A stretch of DNA of 64,000 nt, taken from JAKASV01 sp963754845. GTDB taxonomy: Bacteria > Babelota > Babeliae > Babelales > Vermiphilaceae. The notes under the pieces are model-generated. The model was not told where the DNA came from. It searched no databases and worked only from the letters and a program-made list of their open reading frames with translations. Position 1 is the first letter of the stretch, and every line of letters begins with the position of its first letter. This document shows, piece after piece, positions 8,335-17,286 of the stretch. The stretch spans positions 558,001 to 622,000 of the forward strand of contig CAVWHE010000001.1 in assembly GCA_963754845.1 (NCBI GenBank). Direction: 5' to 3'. Both the position numbers and the translations under genes were made by a program.

Positions 8335-9795
8335 CTAACCACCCTTGATGACGGCTAGGGGGACGAGGCGTGCCACCTTGCGGGCAAGGCCGGCTCCGTG
8401 GACGATGTTGACAACGTTGTCGACGTCTTTATAAGCAAGCGGGGCTTCTTCGGCAAGGCCGGCGTTTGAATCGCATCGTATGATGATGCCTCGTGCTTCA
8501 AGTTCATCGCGCAACTGTGAGCCGCGCACGGTTGATTTTGCCTTCGAGCGTGATAAGCAGCGTCCGGCCCCGTGGCAAGCCGAGCCAAATGCTGTGCTCA
8601 TGCTTGCATCGTTGCCGGCAAGGACGTAGGAAGCTGTTCCCATCGTCCCTGGAATGAGTACCGGTTGTCCGACCGCGCGGTATTTGACCGGGTTTTCGCG
8701 TCGACGCGGCCCGAAGGCACGTGTCGCTCCCTTGCGATGCACGAGGAGGTCGATCATGGCGCCATCGATTTCGTGCCTTTCAAGTTTACCAACGTTGTGA
8801 GATACGTCGTAGACAGTGGTAAGGCGGGCTGATGCTCCGACGACGCTTGTGAAAGCCTCGCGCACGTTGTGGGCTATGACGTGGCGGTTTGCCCATCCGA
8901 AGTTGGCAGCCGCTGCCATGGCACTGAAGTATTCTTGCCCGACGGGGCTTTCGAAAGGAGCGCAGGCAAGTTCGCGATCGGGCAGATTGATGTCGTATGT
9001 TGCGAGTTTTGCCATCATGACGCGCACATAGTCGGTGCACGTTTGATGTCCCAATCCGCGCGATCCGCAGTGGATCATGACGGTTGCTCTTCCTTTTTCG
9101 ATGCCAAATGCTTGGGCGGCGGTCTGATCGTAGATTTCTTGAACTTCCTGAATTTCCAAAAAGTGGTTGCCGGAGCCAAGGGTTCCCAGTTGGTCGCGTC
9201 CCCTTTTTTTGGCCTCGGGCGAAACACTTTCTGGATCGGCGCTCTCCATTGAGCCATGTTCTTCGCAATGCTCAAGATCGGCATTTTCGCCAAATCCATG
9301 CTTGACGCAGTATGCGGCGCCGTGTGCGAGGATATGATCAAGTTCTCCGATGCTTAATATGACTTTTCCTCCACGTCCAACTCCCGATGGAACGTTGTGG
9401 AATATGGCATCGGCGAGAGCTCCGAGGGCAGACCGTAGTTCCTCGGCGTAGAAATTGGACACAAGAAGGCGAACGCCACAGTTGATGTCATAACCGATGC
9501 CGCCTGGCGAGATGACGCCGCCTTCGTGGATCGCGGTTGCCGCAACGCCTCCGATGGGAAATCCGTAGCCTTGATGAATGTCGGGCATGGCGTAGGCGTA
9601 CTTTCGTATGCCTGGTAATGTCGTCACGTTGACGAGTTGCTCAAGTGAGCGGTCGGCAAGAACGGCAGCGATCATGGGTTCGTTGAGGAAAATTCTTGCC
9701 GGCACACGCATGTCGGAGCGCCATGACCGCGGTATCTCGTAGAGAAAATCTTCAACTTTAATAAGATCGTCACGTGTTATTACACTTTTTTCCAT
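8335..9795 (-). CDS. rtcB: RNA-splicing ligase RtcB
   Basis: Protein of 486 aa, the usual RtcB size. RtcB joins RNA 2',3'-cyclic phosphate or 3'-phosphate ends to 5'-OH ends using GTP and Mn2+. Visible motifs include GYGFPIGGVAA, GIGYDINCGVRLL (metal-binding Cys), HCGSRGLGHQ, VSHNVGKLE, HRKGATRAF and PGTMGTASYVLAG, which cover the metal-binding and guanylylation residues. The ATG at 9795 is preferred to an in-frame GTG six bases upstream because AGGGAG is then 7 nt away. It lies 11 bp downstream of the archease gene, the classic activator pairing, so the two form an operon. Likely roles are RNA repair or tRNA splicing; no substrate is evident here. Confidence 0.97.
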   Translation of the reverse strand: MEKSVITRDDLIKVEDFLYEIPRSWRSDMRVPARIFLNEPMIAAVLADRSLEQLVNVTTLPGIRKYAYAMPDIHQGYGFPIGGVAATAIHEGGVISPGGIGYDINCGVRLLVSNFYAEELRSALGALADAIFHNVPSGVGRGGKVILSIGELDHILAHGAAYCVKHGFGENADLEHCEEHGSMESADPESVSPEAKKRGRDQLGTLGSGNHFLEIQEVQEIYDQTAAQAFGIEKGRATVMIHCGSRGLGHQTCTDYVRVMMAKLATYDINLPDRELACAPFESPVGQEYFSAMAAAANFGWANRHVIAHNVREAFTSVVGASARLTTVYDVSHNVGKLERHEIDGAMIDLLVHRKGATRAFGPRRRENPVKYRAVGQPVLIPGTMGTASYVLAGNDASMSTAFGSACHGAGRCLSRSKAKSTVRGSQLRDELEARGIIIRCDSNAGLAEEAPLAYKDVDNVVNIVHGAGLARKVARLVPLAVIKGG

Positions 9796-9806
9796 GTTCA
9801 CGCTCC

Positions 9807-10247
9807 CTAAATATCAAAAACGACATCAACGTAGAGTAGCTGCCCCTCATGGTCAATTTTCAAGTCGTGGTAGGTGACGGCTTTTATTTCGCATGTTTTG
9901 AAAGTGATAACATGGACGCCGCGCAGAGTGGCACCAAGAGAGCATTCGTCTATCGTGTGAATAACGGCATCGAGGTATACCTCATCGTGGACGTCGGCCA
10001 GGTAAAGTGCCTGGCTGAGAAAATCGACAAGGAGGCTTTCTATGTCCAGTGATTGCAGCGTGATCGTGTGCGTGCAGGTAAGCCTTTCACATACAAGCCT
10101 ACCAGCGCGGTGACGGCAGTGCTCAGCAGTTGGTTCACAGCTTTGAAACATTCCCATGAGAGCGTTGCGAAAAAGCTCTGCGTAGGTATGTCCGTAGGCG
10201 CGCATTTTGAGGTCGGCGGTGTGGGATAAAAACTCAAAATCCTTCAT
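9807..10247 (-). CDS. Archease (RtcB activator)
   Basis: A 146 aa protein of the archease/SHS2 family, beginning MKDFEFLSHTADLKMRAYG and containing the typical ESLLVDFLSQALYL and CEIKAVTYHDLKI segments. Archease accelerates RtcB guanylylation and allows multiple turnover. The ATG at 10247 is chosen because family members begin with F-E-x-L-x-H-T-A-D just after the start; an upstream in-frame extension of 37 residues has no conservation and crosses the promoter region. It is the first gene of the two-gene operon with rtcB. Confidence 0.95.
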   Translation of the reverse strand: MKDFEFLSHTADLKMRAYGHTYAELFRNALMGMFQSCEPTAEHCRHRAGRLVCERLTCTHTITLQSLDIESLLVDFLSQALYLADVHDEVYLDAVIHTIDECSLGATLRGVHVITFKTCEIKAVTYHDLKIDHEGQLLYVDVVFDI

Positions 10248-10333
10248 GATCAAATACCTGCAAGAAAAGTGTGCTTTACACGCTATCGGGCACCACAAAA
10301 AAACTCTTTTTTGACTTTTATCAAAAAAATTGC

Positions 10334-10351
10334 TAACCTTAATTAAGGTTA
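10334..10351. promoter_or_regulatory. 18-bp perfect palindrome between divergent operons
   Basis: TAACCTTAATTAAGGTTA is a perfect 18-bp dyad in the 266-bp space between the archease-rtcB operon (- strand) and the HAD hydrolase gene (+ strand). The site sits about 85 bp upstream of the archease start and 160 bp upstream of the HAD start. Its shape and position suggest an operator for a dimeric repressor or activator. No regulator gene is adjacent, so this is inference. Confidence 0.4.
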
Positions 10352-10513
10352 TAGGCATGTTAAAGAGGACGTCAGCTGTGTGGCGGCGTGCGCGTTACCA
10401 CAGGACAAAGCTCGTCGTTGTGGTGGATCGTGCCTCGTTCCGCACGTTCGCGTATGTGTATCCGAACGATACCATAGCATTACCCTCTCCTTCGTGGCAA
10501 GAGAAGAAAGGTC

Positions 10514-11176
10514 ATGACGAAATATAAGGCTGTCATATTCGATTTGGACGGCACCATTATAGACACCGAGCATATATGGTTGGCGGCGAGTCGTCGGCTC
10601 ATTGAGTCTCGCGGTGTTGTCCTTGATAGACAAACCGAGAGTCAGCTCTTTCGGAAAATTCATGGGCTTGCTGTGCACAAGAGCTGTCTTGAAATAAAAA
10701 ATGCTGCGCACCTTGATGACGAGCTCGCTGACCTTGTTCGCGAGAAAAATTGTCTCGCTCGCAGCCTCTACTGCGAAGGATTGAGCTTCATAGATGGTTT
10801 CACGCAGTTTCACGCAAAAGTCTGTTCTCATAACCTTAGATCCGCCATTGCGACCAACGCAACCGCCGACCTTGTAGCGGTGGTCGATAGTATTCTCAAT
10901 TTGCGAAATTTTTTTGGTACGCACATCTACGACGTCTCCCATGTTAACTATGTAAACAAACCCGATCCTGCGCTCTACCTCCACGCGGCGCGACAGCTTG
11001 CCATCGAGCCCGTCGAATGCATAGCCGTTGAAGACAGTGAACATGGTGTGACCGCGGCCAAAAAGGCCAACATGTATTGCATTGCGATCAATACCGCCGA
11101 CAACCACGATCAGTTGGGGCATGCTGATATCATCGTTCAGACTTACAGCGAAATTGGCCTTGCCGATCTTTTGTAG
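10514..11176 (+). CDS. HAD-superfamily hydrolase, beta-phosphoglucomutase/phosphatase-like
   Basis: A 220 aa protein with the four HAD motifs: FDLDGTIIDTE (nucleophile and acid Asp) at residues 9-19, AIATNAT (motif II), KPDP (Lys of motif III) and AVEDSEHGVTAA (motif IV). The helical cap between motifs I and II places it in subfamily IA with sugar-phosphate mutases and phosphatases. The substrate cannot be told from sequence. The ATG follows GAAAGGTC. It is transcribed divergently from archease-rtcB. Confidence 0.88.
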   Translation: MTKYKAVIFDLDGTIIDTEHIWLAASRRLIESRGVVLDRQTESQLFRKIHGLAVHKSCLEIKNAAHLDDELADLVREKNCLARSLYCEGLSFIDGFTQFHAKVCSHNLRSAIATNATADLVAVVDSILNLRNFFGTHIYDVSHVNYVNKPDPALYLHAARQLAIEPVECIAVEDSEHGVTAAKKANMYCIAINTADNHDQLGHADIIVQTYSEIGLADLL

Positions 11177-11196
11177 CCACAGCTAGATAGATACGT

Positions 11197-11241
11197 GAGC
11201 CCCAGAGGGCTCGGAGACTGAAAACGGGTTTCTGTTTTTTT
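11197..11241 (+). terminator. Possible terminator after the HAD gene
   Basis: The hairpin GAGCCC-CAGA-GGGCTC is followed some 20 bases later by a seven-T run. The spacing between stem and T run is longer than ideal, so this may be a weak terminator; a readthrough transcript would also serve the LOG-family gene 35 bp further on. Confidence 0.35.
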
Positions 11242-11275
11242 GGCGCACGTCTCTGCAGCGGGAAAAAGGGGAGAT

Positions 11276-11968
11276 ATGAGGAAGGGGTTTTATCGGGACC
11301 TTGCGGCCATGGTGTCCTACGCAGTGAGCGTCGTTCGCGATCTTACAGGAGGTTTGTGGGCGCTTAGAAATCTCGAGCCACCCGTTGTTGCCATACTCGG
11401 CGGGCTTAGAACAAGGAACGATGACCCTCACGCTCAAGATGCGTTCAACACAGCTCGCTCTCTTGTTCAACACGGCTTTTCAATCATCACAGGTGGCGGG
11501 CCCGGTATCATGCTTGCAGCGAACTGCGGCGCGGCGAGCGTCCACGCCGGTGGCCACAAAGACGGTCGCAGGACACTAGGCCTCGGCATCGTGGGAGCCG
11601 ACGGAGGGTTTGACAATCCCTGCACACTGATTTTCAAGGCACAGCACCTTTCCACGCGCAAGCGACTTCTTTTTGCCTACGCCGAAGCATGTGTGTTTTT
11701 TCCCGGCGGCATAGGGACTGCGGATGAACTCTTTGGGGTGCTCAGCCTCGTGGGTCTTCATGCTATGAAGCCAAGAATTATCGTACTCATGAACGAAGCA
11801 TACTGGCATGTACTCGTCGACTGGTACGTTCATACGGCGATGAAGGAACACCTCATCGATCTGGCACCTTATCAAACCTTCATAGTTTGCAACACTGCCG
11901 ATGAAGCGGTGTCGCACATAATCGAAGCATGCTCGGCATACACGCACCCCGGCGATAACAAACGTTAA
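11276..11968 (+). CDS. LOG-family protein (nucleoside 5'-monophosphate phosphoribohydrolase-like)
   Basis: A 230 aa protein with the family signatures GGGPGIM and FFPGGIGTADELFGVL (the PGGxGTxxE motif). Proteins of this family were once called lysine decarboxylases but cleave the ribose-base bond of nucleoside monophosphates, such as cytokinin precursors. The ATG at 11276 follows AAAGGGGAG; a TTG 36 bases earlier is in frame but lacks a ribosome site. The last four bases overlap the 3' end of the convergent secreted-protein gene. The actual substrate here is unknown. Confidence 0.85.
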   Translation: MRKGFYRDLAAMVSYAVSVVRDLTGGLWALRNLEPPVVAILGGLRTRNDDPHAQDAFNTARSLVQHGFSIITGGGPGIMLAANCGAASVHAGGHKDGRRTLGLGIVGADGGFDNPCTLIFKAQHLSTRKRLLFAYAEACVFFPGGIGTADELFGVLSLVGLHAMKPRIIVLMNEAYWHVLVDWYVHTAMKEHLIDLAPYQTFIVCNTADEAVSHIIEACSAYTHPGDNKR

Positions 11969-12615
11969 GATGCCTCCGGCTCATCGTTTTCTTGGGCCTG
12001 GAGACCACTAGAGAGCGCCGCCATGAGCTCTTCATGAGGCCAAAAGACCACCAAGGCTTGAAAGGTAGCTTTTTCTGCTGAGCGTGTCGGGCCTGAAAGA
12101 ATTTTTACAAATTCTTCTTCATCGGCAACCTTGAGTTTACAGAGACCCTGGCAGTCGATGGCTTTTTTTACAGCATTTTCGACCGTTTCCAGGCCATACT
12201 TTTCGACAAGCTCTTCAAGTTCACCCGTTTGGTCGCGGGCAATGGCGATGAGGAGCTCGCGGAATACTTTGACCTCTGGATCGAGGGCAGCACGTACCGT
12301 CACCGCCGTTCCGACTTTGTCCTCAAGTGGTTCGGTAAGCTGAAGTATCTCTGTGACGGGAAAGCAGCACTCCTCATTGTCGCACGAACTAAAAAAGAAA
12401 AGATCATCGTCACAGGGCAAAACGCTGTGCCAACGCCGTGGCTGGACATCTGCGTCCTTTTTTTCAAATGCCACGGCTTTAACGACGAGTTTTTCGCGCG
12501 TTTCGGCGTCCTGACCGAGCTCTAGATCCCTTCTGACAACCGAAACGTGTGCAATGCAGACGGTTGCCGCAACCGAACACACCACAGCAGCTAAAGAACG
12601 ACGGATGGCATTCAC
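11965..12615 (-). CDS. Secreted protein of unknown function
   Basis: A 216 aa protein not recognised as any family. The GTG start at 12615 follows GGGAG. Residues 1-23 form a signal peptide (MNAIRRSLAAVVCSVAATVCIAH). The mature part is acidic, has cysteine clusters (SSCDNEECCF, DCQGLCKLK) that could form disulfides outside the cytoplasm, and is mostly predicted helical in its second half. It converges on the LOG gene with a 4-bp overlap and lies downstream of the chagasin-like gene on the same strand. Confidence 0.6.
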   Translation of the reverse strand: MNAIRRSLAAVVCSVAATVCIAHVSVVRRDLELGQDAETREKLVVKAVAFEKKDADVQPRRWHSVLPCDDDLFFFSSCDNEECCFPVTEILQLTEPLEDKVGTAVTVRAALDPEVKVFRELLIAIARDQTGELEELVEKYGLETVENAVKKAIDCQGLCKLKVADEEEFVKILSGPTRSAEKATFQALVVFWPHEELMAALSSGLQAQENDEPEAS

Positions 12616-12766
12616 CGTTGACTCCCGAAAAAACGAGACACACGAACAACTTTCACGAGCGTTCTCATGATAGCCGTTTATTTTATTTTGAGAAGGCCTG
12701 ATCGCGATTGCCCTGGGCCATGATGAACGCCCGAAAATCAGAATGTTTTAGTGCTCCTCACCACTC

Positions 12767-13156
12767 TCAAAGCTCAGGTTTAATATTAACTGCCACTTTT
12801 TTATGTATGCCATCCTTGCTTTCCCACGGATGTTTGTACCAAAAATCAAGGATTATTGTATCCGCTTTGATGGACCTGAAAGTAAAGATGTGATCGCCCC
12901 ACGCATCGGGTCGAAGTTCCTTGCTTTGATAGAGAATCTCATCGCTGATAAGTTCGACAGTATCGCCCACCGCCTTTTCATTGGAAAAGACCCAACTGTG
13001 GCCCGGCGAAAGCTTTACGCGCAGTTTGACTTGAAATGTCCACCCCTCTCGCGTTGTTATTGGCTCGCGATAAAGTGCGTGCAGTGCCGGTGCACAAGAA
13101 CAACCAAGTAGCGCCAGCGCTGCTACCACCAGCGACGATGATTGCATTCGGTCCAT
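12767..13156 (-). CDS. Lipoprotein with chagasin-like (MEROPS I42) protease inhibitor domain
   Basis: A 129 aa protein. The signal peptide ends in the lipobox LLGC (residues 16-19), so Cys19 is probably lipidated. The mature part is a small beta-rich domain with LSPGHSWVF, resembling the NPTTGYxW loop of chagasin, and WYKHPWES near the C-terminus, resembling the RPW loop. These are two of the three loops that plug the active-site cleft of papain-like cysteine peptidases; the third (GxGG) is not clear. Family length (~110 aa) fits. The ATG follows GGGGGAG. Inference: protection against host or self cysteine peptidases. The match is by motif only. Confidence 0.6.
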   Translation of the reverse strand: MDRMQSSSLVVAALALLGCSCAPALHALYREPITTREGWTFQVKLRVKLSPGHSWVFSNEKAVGDTVELISDEILYQSKELRPDAWGDHIFTFRSIKADTIILDFWYKHPWESKDGIHKKVAVNIKPEL

Positions 13157-13562
13157 GAATCGAACTCCCCCAGCCCCTTACGTACGGGCTGCAGCTACTT
13201 CTGCCGCACCGCTACACGACCCCCGCTCGGCCCTTTGTGGCGGCGCCAGGTTACAATCAATCAGCGGCCGAACTCACCCCGATCCTAACAAATTATAAAT
13301 GCATATTGCAATATAACAAACTTTCAGCGCCTGCGCACGTCCTTTAGGGCCCCATAACGGCATTCGTCGCAGAAAAATTCTGACGATGACTGCTCATACT
13401 CGTAAGCGTGCTGTTCTTTCTCGGGGCCCTGATTTTCCGTGCGCTCGCTTGCCGAAAGTGCCCCGCGCTCGACGAAGTGTTTGTACATGTTTCGTTGCGT
13501 TCCATGTTTCTTTACTTCGTCGGCCTATACTTATCGTCCGCGTGTCTTTGCAGCAAGGGCCA
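13157..13562. other. 406-bp intergenic region, no gene seen
   Basis: This lies between the start of the chagasin-like gene and the end of the OGFr-like gene, both on the - strand. An AT-rich patch at about 13288-13325 may hold the chagasin-gene promoter. I see no RNA gene and no convincing coding frame; the + strand frames starting near 13386 continue as antisense of the OGFr-like gene. Confidence 0.5.
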
Positions 13563-15224
13563 TTATTTCCTTTGTCGTCTCCTGGGTGAGGCAGGTTGTG
13601 ACTTTGATCGCCCGTGTGCGTGAAGCCCCTCGGCTGTTTTTTGTGGTGCTCTGCGGGTTGGCCATTCTTCGGCCCTTCGTGGTGCTCGCCCCTGCGCCGC
13701 CGGACGTTGCTGTGCCGTTGTTCTCTGCTCGCGGTCTTCCCAGATGCGAGTATGTGCCGGTACTCGCATGAAGCCTGCCTGGAGCCTTACTTGGGTTTGT
13801 CTAAGGCCATTGCGCATATCAAATGTGTAGCCGAGGGTTGCAATTTTATACATGTAGATCGTGTAGCTCGCCGCTAATGATTCTGCCACGTGAAAATTTC
13901 TTCGCGATTTTAAATCAGTCAGAGCCCTGAGAAATGCCTCCGCGTAATTTTCAAGGCCGAGCAAGAGCAGCGATTCGAGGATCCTCGTTATTCGCGTAAG
14001 GTTGTGGACCTTTATGAGTCCCCCGCGCTGTATCTTTGCAAGCGCTGTAGTGCTGCCTATTGAAATTTCTACGCGATCGTGTGCCCGTGTATCTGCCACG
14101 GCGATTTTAACATCGAAGCCATAATAAGAGTGAACAAGAAGGCACAGCGTCTCAACGACGCGATTGATGAGAAAGTCGTCATTGGTCCTACTTTCTGTCA
14201 GAAATGCCTGCTCGTAACCGTCAAGGTAATTCGCATCAAAGCCGTGCTCTGGGTGGACGAGGTTGAAATTCGCCGCCATTTTGCCGATGACTTCGCTAGG
14301 TTCACGTGTCGGAAAGAGCCTTTGGATGAATTCGTGAGAGCTTTCCATGAAAAGTTTGTTGTTGTAGTTTTCCCAGTTAGATTCTCTGTAAAGCCTCTCC
14401 ATAACATCGTCCCAATTCATGCGGGCCCGACCTATCAAAACTTTTCCTTTGTTGGCCGAAGGCGAGAAGTTTCCTGCGTAGAAGTCGATGATATTTTGAC
14501 ACTCATCATCGCACGCTACGCCACTTGGAACAAAGCGGCGTGCTCGTGGACTTGTTTCAAAGAGCGTGCGCGGTTGCCACGTGCGAAGTTGTGCTGGAGC
14601 CGGGCAAGCTTCTTCCTGCAGGCCACCACGTTGTCCTGGTGCTGCCACCGGTGGCATATATGAGGGGGCTGCCGAGGAACCGCCGGCGGGATTATACAAG
14701 GGATACCGCGGCTGCCGTATGTGTGCCTCGAGTTCTCCAATAGCGACGTTGATGGCGGCGTGCTTGGTGCGGAAGGTCTCACGGAAGGCCTCACGTTGCC
14801 TCGCTTCGATATCTTCATAACGTGCGCGTTCCGTCCGATGAGACAAGGGTTGCGCGACTGGCGCTACGAAAGCCGGAGTGGCGAAAGGTTGCTGTACGCG
14901 CTGTTGTTGCATCCTAACGTGAATTTCGAGAGATTCGATGGCGCTACGCATGTGTTCACACGTTGCATGAAGTCTGTCGTAAAAAACACCCTGATACAGG
15001 CGATTTCTATCGTAGAGCCGCTCAAGTCCCGCCACATCTGCCGCAGAGCTTATCGGAGAAATGTTCGCGCGGACGAAGGCGATGCTGTCGTCTACGTGCC
15101 CTAAAAGATTGAGCAGGTCTTCAACAGGATGGGACGAGCGAACCGGCTGATACGCGGCGTGCGAGACGCAAGCGCACAATGCCAGCGCAAAAAAGGCATA
15201 TCTAAATAATTTAAGAGAGACCAT
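13563..15224 (-). CDS. Secreted protein with opioid-growth-factor-receptor-like (OGFr) domain
   Basis: A 553 aa protein. The ATG at 15224 follows AAGGAGCGCC and opens a signal peptide (MVSLKLFRYAFFALALCACVSHA). Residues ~30-200 are helical and Gln/Ala-rich, possibly coiled coil. Residues ~240-380 resemble the conserved N-terminal region of OGFr: NIIDFYAGN, YNNKLFMESSHEFIQRLFP, TREPS, then helices with LCLLVHSYYGF, corresponding to the eukaryotic pattern FY, W, H-x-Y-I-Q-x-L-F-P. The C-terminal ~60 residues are Arg/Pro/Ala-rich. The domain is best known from eukaryotes and its biochemical role is unclear. Inference: host-interacting secreted protein. Confidence 0.7.
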   Translation of the reverse strand: MVSLKLFRYAFFALALCACVSHAAYQPVRSSHPVEDLLNLLGHVDDSIAFVRANISPISSAADVAGLERLYDRNRLYQGVFYDRLHATCEHMRSAIESLEIHVRMQQQRVQQPFATPAFVAPVAQPLSHRTERARYEDIEARQREAFRETFRTKHAAINVAIGELEAHIRQPRYPLYNPAGGSSAAPSYMPPVAAPGQRGGLQEEACPAPAQLRTWQPRTLFETSPRARRFVPSGVACDDECQNIIDFYAGNFSPSANKGKVLIGRARMNWDDVMERLYRESNWENYNNKLFMESSHEFIQRLFPTREPSEVIGKMAANFNLVHPEHGFDANYLDGYEQAFLTESRTNDDFLINRVVETLCLLVHSYYGFDVKIAVADTRAHDRVEISIGSTTALAKIQRGGLIKVHNLTRITRILESLLLLGLENYAEAFLRALTDLKSRRNFHVAESLAASYTIYMYKIATLGYTFDMRNGLRQTQVRLQAGFMRVPAHTRIWEDREQRTTAQQRPAAQGRAPRRAEEWPTRRAPQKTAEGLHAHGRSKSQPASPRRRQRK

Positions 15225-15534
15225 TGGCGCTCCTTGTTTCCTTAAAATTGACGACGAAATAACGCTTTCTCCTTTTGAAGATTTGTGCACACACCTGTGC
15301 ATGTCACAGTGTACACTAAAATGAGCTCTACTTGCAAATTATATTGTTATTTTCATTTCTAAGCATAGGATTACATTAAATTGTTAAAATTACAAACGGT
15401 ATCTTGCCTGCAGGGCGAACGTGAAGTTTACAGGCACGATAAGCATTGCCGTTTTTATCGGTTCACCCTATACTGAAAAAACGAGCTGAGGCTCAAAGTA
15501 CGTAAGTTTTTTGTACACGATGTGGGGTTTTTCC
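15225..15534. other. 310-bp divergent promoter region
   Basis: The space between the OGFr-like gene (- strand) and gltX (+ strand) is AT-rich at about 15330-15400, as expected for two divergent promoters. A stretch of alternating GTGCAC/GTGTAC words at about 15288-15318 has partial dyad symmetry. No confident -35/-10 pair was fixed. Confidence 0.4.
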
Positions 15535-16965
15535 ATGGCCATCGTCCGCACGCGTTTTGCTCCCAGTCCGACAGGATTTGTTCACGTAGGAAGTTTGCGC
15601 ACGGCCCTTTATGATTACTTGCTTGCGAAGAAACACGGGGGGTCATTTATCGTACGCATTGAGGATACCGACCAGGAGCGTGAGGTTCCGGGAGCCGTTG
15701 AAAATCTCGTGCGCGTCATGGATTGGGCAGGAATTCACTACGATGAAGGTCCTCTCAAAGGCGGCCCCTATGGTCCCTACGTTCAATCTCAGCGCCTCGC
15801 TATTTACCGCGAGCACGCGCAGCGGCTTGTAGAGGCGGGACACGCTTACTACTGCACGTGCAGTCGCGAGCGTCTTGAGTGCCTGCGTCAACGCCAAATA
15901 GCGGCCAAGCTGCCGCCGGCCTACGATCGCCACTGCGCACACCGCGACCTTGTGCCCAAGAATGATGAACCTTACGTTATTCGCATGCGGGTGCCGCGTG
16001 CAGGTGAAGTGACTTTCCACGACGCTGTTCATGGAGACATTACGTTCAGTTTCAGCACCGTCGACGATCAAGTTCTCATAAAATCAGACGGATTTCCTAC
16101 GTACCATCTTGCCGTTGTCGTCGACGATCATCTCATGAACATTTCGCACGTCATTCGTGGCCAAGAATGGATTTCGAGTACACCAAAGCATATTCTGCTC
16201 TACCGCTACTTTGGTTGGGATGTTCCCCAGATAGCCCACCTGCCGCTCATACTCAACCCTGACCGAAGCAAGTTAAGCAAGAGGCAGGGGGATGTCGCCG
16301 TCGAAGATTACCGGGCGCAGGGCTACCTCAAGGAAGCCCTCATAAACTTCATAGCGCTCCTGGGATGGAATCCTGGCGATACGCGTGAGATCTTTTCCAT
16401 GGATGAACTCATTCACGAGTTTTCCCTTGAACGTGTTGGCAAATCGGGAGCAATTTTTAATGTCGAAAAATTGCGCTGGATGAACGCTCAACACCTCCGG
16501 CGAAAATCACCAGACGAACTTTACACGATGCTTGAGCCAACTCTCGAACACTATGGCTACGAAAATTTTTCCAAAGCTTATGTGATGAACGTTATCGAGC
16601 TCATGAAGGAGCGCGTCGTCTTCGTCAGCGATTTCGTCGTTACGTGTCGCTACTTCTACGAAGATCCAGCGACTTTTGATGAGAATGCGCGGGCAAAAAA
16701 TTGGTCGGCAGGAACGGGACGCCTCCTTGAACGCTGCGCTCAGCAGTGTCAAATTCTTCAGACGTTTGATGCCGGGGCACTCGAGCAGGCAGTGCGCGAT
16801 GGAGCCGCCAGCGAGGGAATAAGCGCCGCCCGCATCATCCACCCCCTCCGTCTTGCCGTGAGTGGCGTCGGCGTAGGACCGAGTCTTTTTCACCTTCTTG
16901 AATTACTCGGCAAAGAGACGGTGCTGCGCCGCGTTCTTCACGCCATCGCCGTCCTTGGGCTCTAA
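15535..16965 (+). CDS. gltX: Glutamyl-tRNA synthetase
   Basis: Protein of 476 aa, the usual length of the discriminating bacterial enzyme, charging tRNA-Glu with glutamate. Class I signatures are present: FAPSPTGFVHVGSLRTALYD (HIGH region, here HVGS) at residues 7-26 and KLSKRQG (KMSKS region). A Cys-rich insertion (YYCTCSRE...RHCAHR) fits the zinc-binding subdomain. The ATG at 15535 with GTGGGG upstream fits the family N-terminus; an in-frame ATG five codons earlier is possible. It is monocistronic on the + strand. The matching tRNA-Glu(CTC) lies at 25.1 kb. Confidence 0.97.
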   Translation: MAIVRTRFAPSPTGFVHVGSLRTALYDYLLAKKHGGSFIVRIEDTDQEREVPGAVENLVRVMDWAGIHYDEGPLKGGPYGPYVQSQRLAIYREHAQRLVEAGHAYYCTCSRERLECLRQRQIAAKLPPAYDRHCAHRDLVPKNDEPYVIRMRVPRAGEVTFHDAVHGDITFSFSTVDDQVLIKSDGFPTYHLAVVVDDHLMNISHVIRGQEWISSTPKHILLYRYFGWDVPQIAHLPLILNPDRSKLSKRQGDVAVEDYRAQGYLKEALINFIALLGWNPGDTREIFSMDELIHEFSLERVGKSGAIFNVEKLRWMNAQHLRRKSPDELYTMLEPTLEHYGYENFSKAYVMNVIELMKERVVFVSDFVVTCRYFYEDPATFDENARAKNWSAGTGRLLERCAQQCQILQTFDAGALEQAVRDGAASEGISAARIIHPLRLAVSGVGVGPSLFHLLELLGKETVLRRVLHAIAVLGL

Positions 16966-17034
16966 GCAGCGACCGAAGAGCCTTCACGCACGTGCCCAGT
17001 GTGCCACTGTTTTTAAAGATGCACAAAAAGAGGG

Positions 17035-17286
17035 TCAACGTGTGCGGTGGGTGTTGATGTAATCGACAACCTCGCGCATCGTCGTCATTTTTTCGGCGTC
17101 TTCGTCGTTGATTTCAATGTCGAAGCACTCTTCAAGACGCAAAATGATTTCCAGAATCGCGAGCGAATCGGCCCCGAGGCCCTGAAGCGTCGCGTCCATG
17201 GTCACAAGTTTCTTTTCAATGTTGAGCTTGGATGCGACAATGTCGGCTATCTTAGAGAATGTTTCATCGACATCAAATGTGCTCAT
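17035..17286 (-). CDS. acpP: Acyl carrier protein
   Basis: An 83 aa acidic four-helix protein with the phosphopantetheine attachment motif GADSLAILE (Ser41). It carries acyl chains as thioesters. The ATG at 17286 overlaps the end of the upstream FabD-like gene by 14 bp and its ribosome site (GGAG) is inside that gene, so translation is probably coupled. It is the last gene of the rpmF-TPR-fabD-acpP run. No ketosynthase, ketoreductase or dehydratase gene is in the window, so whether it serves fatty acid synthesis or another pathway is open. Confidence 0.95.
   Translation of the reverse strand: MSTFDVDETFSKIADIVASKLNIEKKLVTMDATLQGLGADSLAILEIILRLEECFDIEINDEDAEKMTTMREVVDYINTHRTR

Noticed and set aside
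13386..13877. Overlapping + strand frames near 13.4-13.9 kb
   Set aside because: They extend into antisense of the OGFr-like gene, are Cys/Phe/Val-rich in a way typical of shadows, and have no start context.
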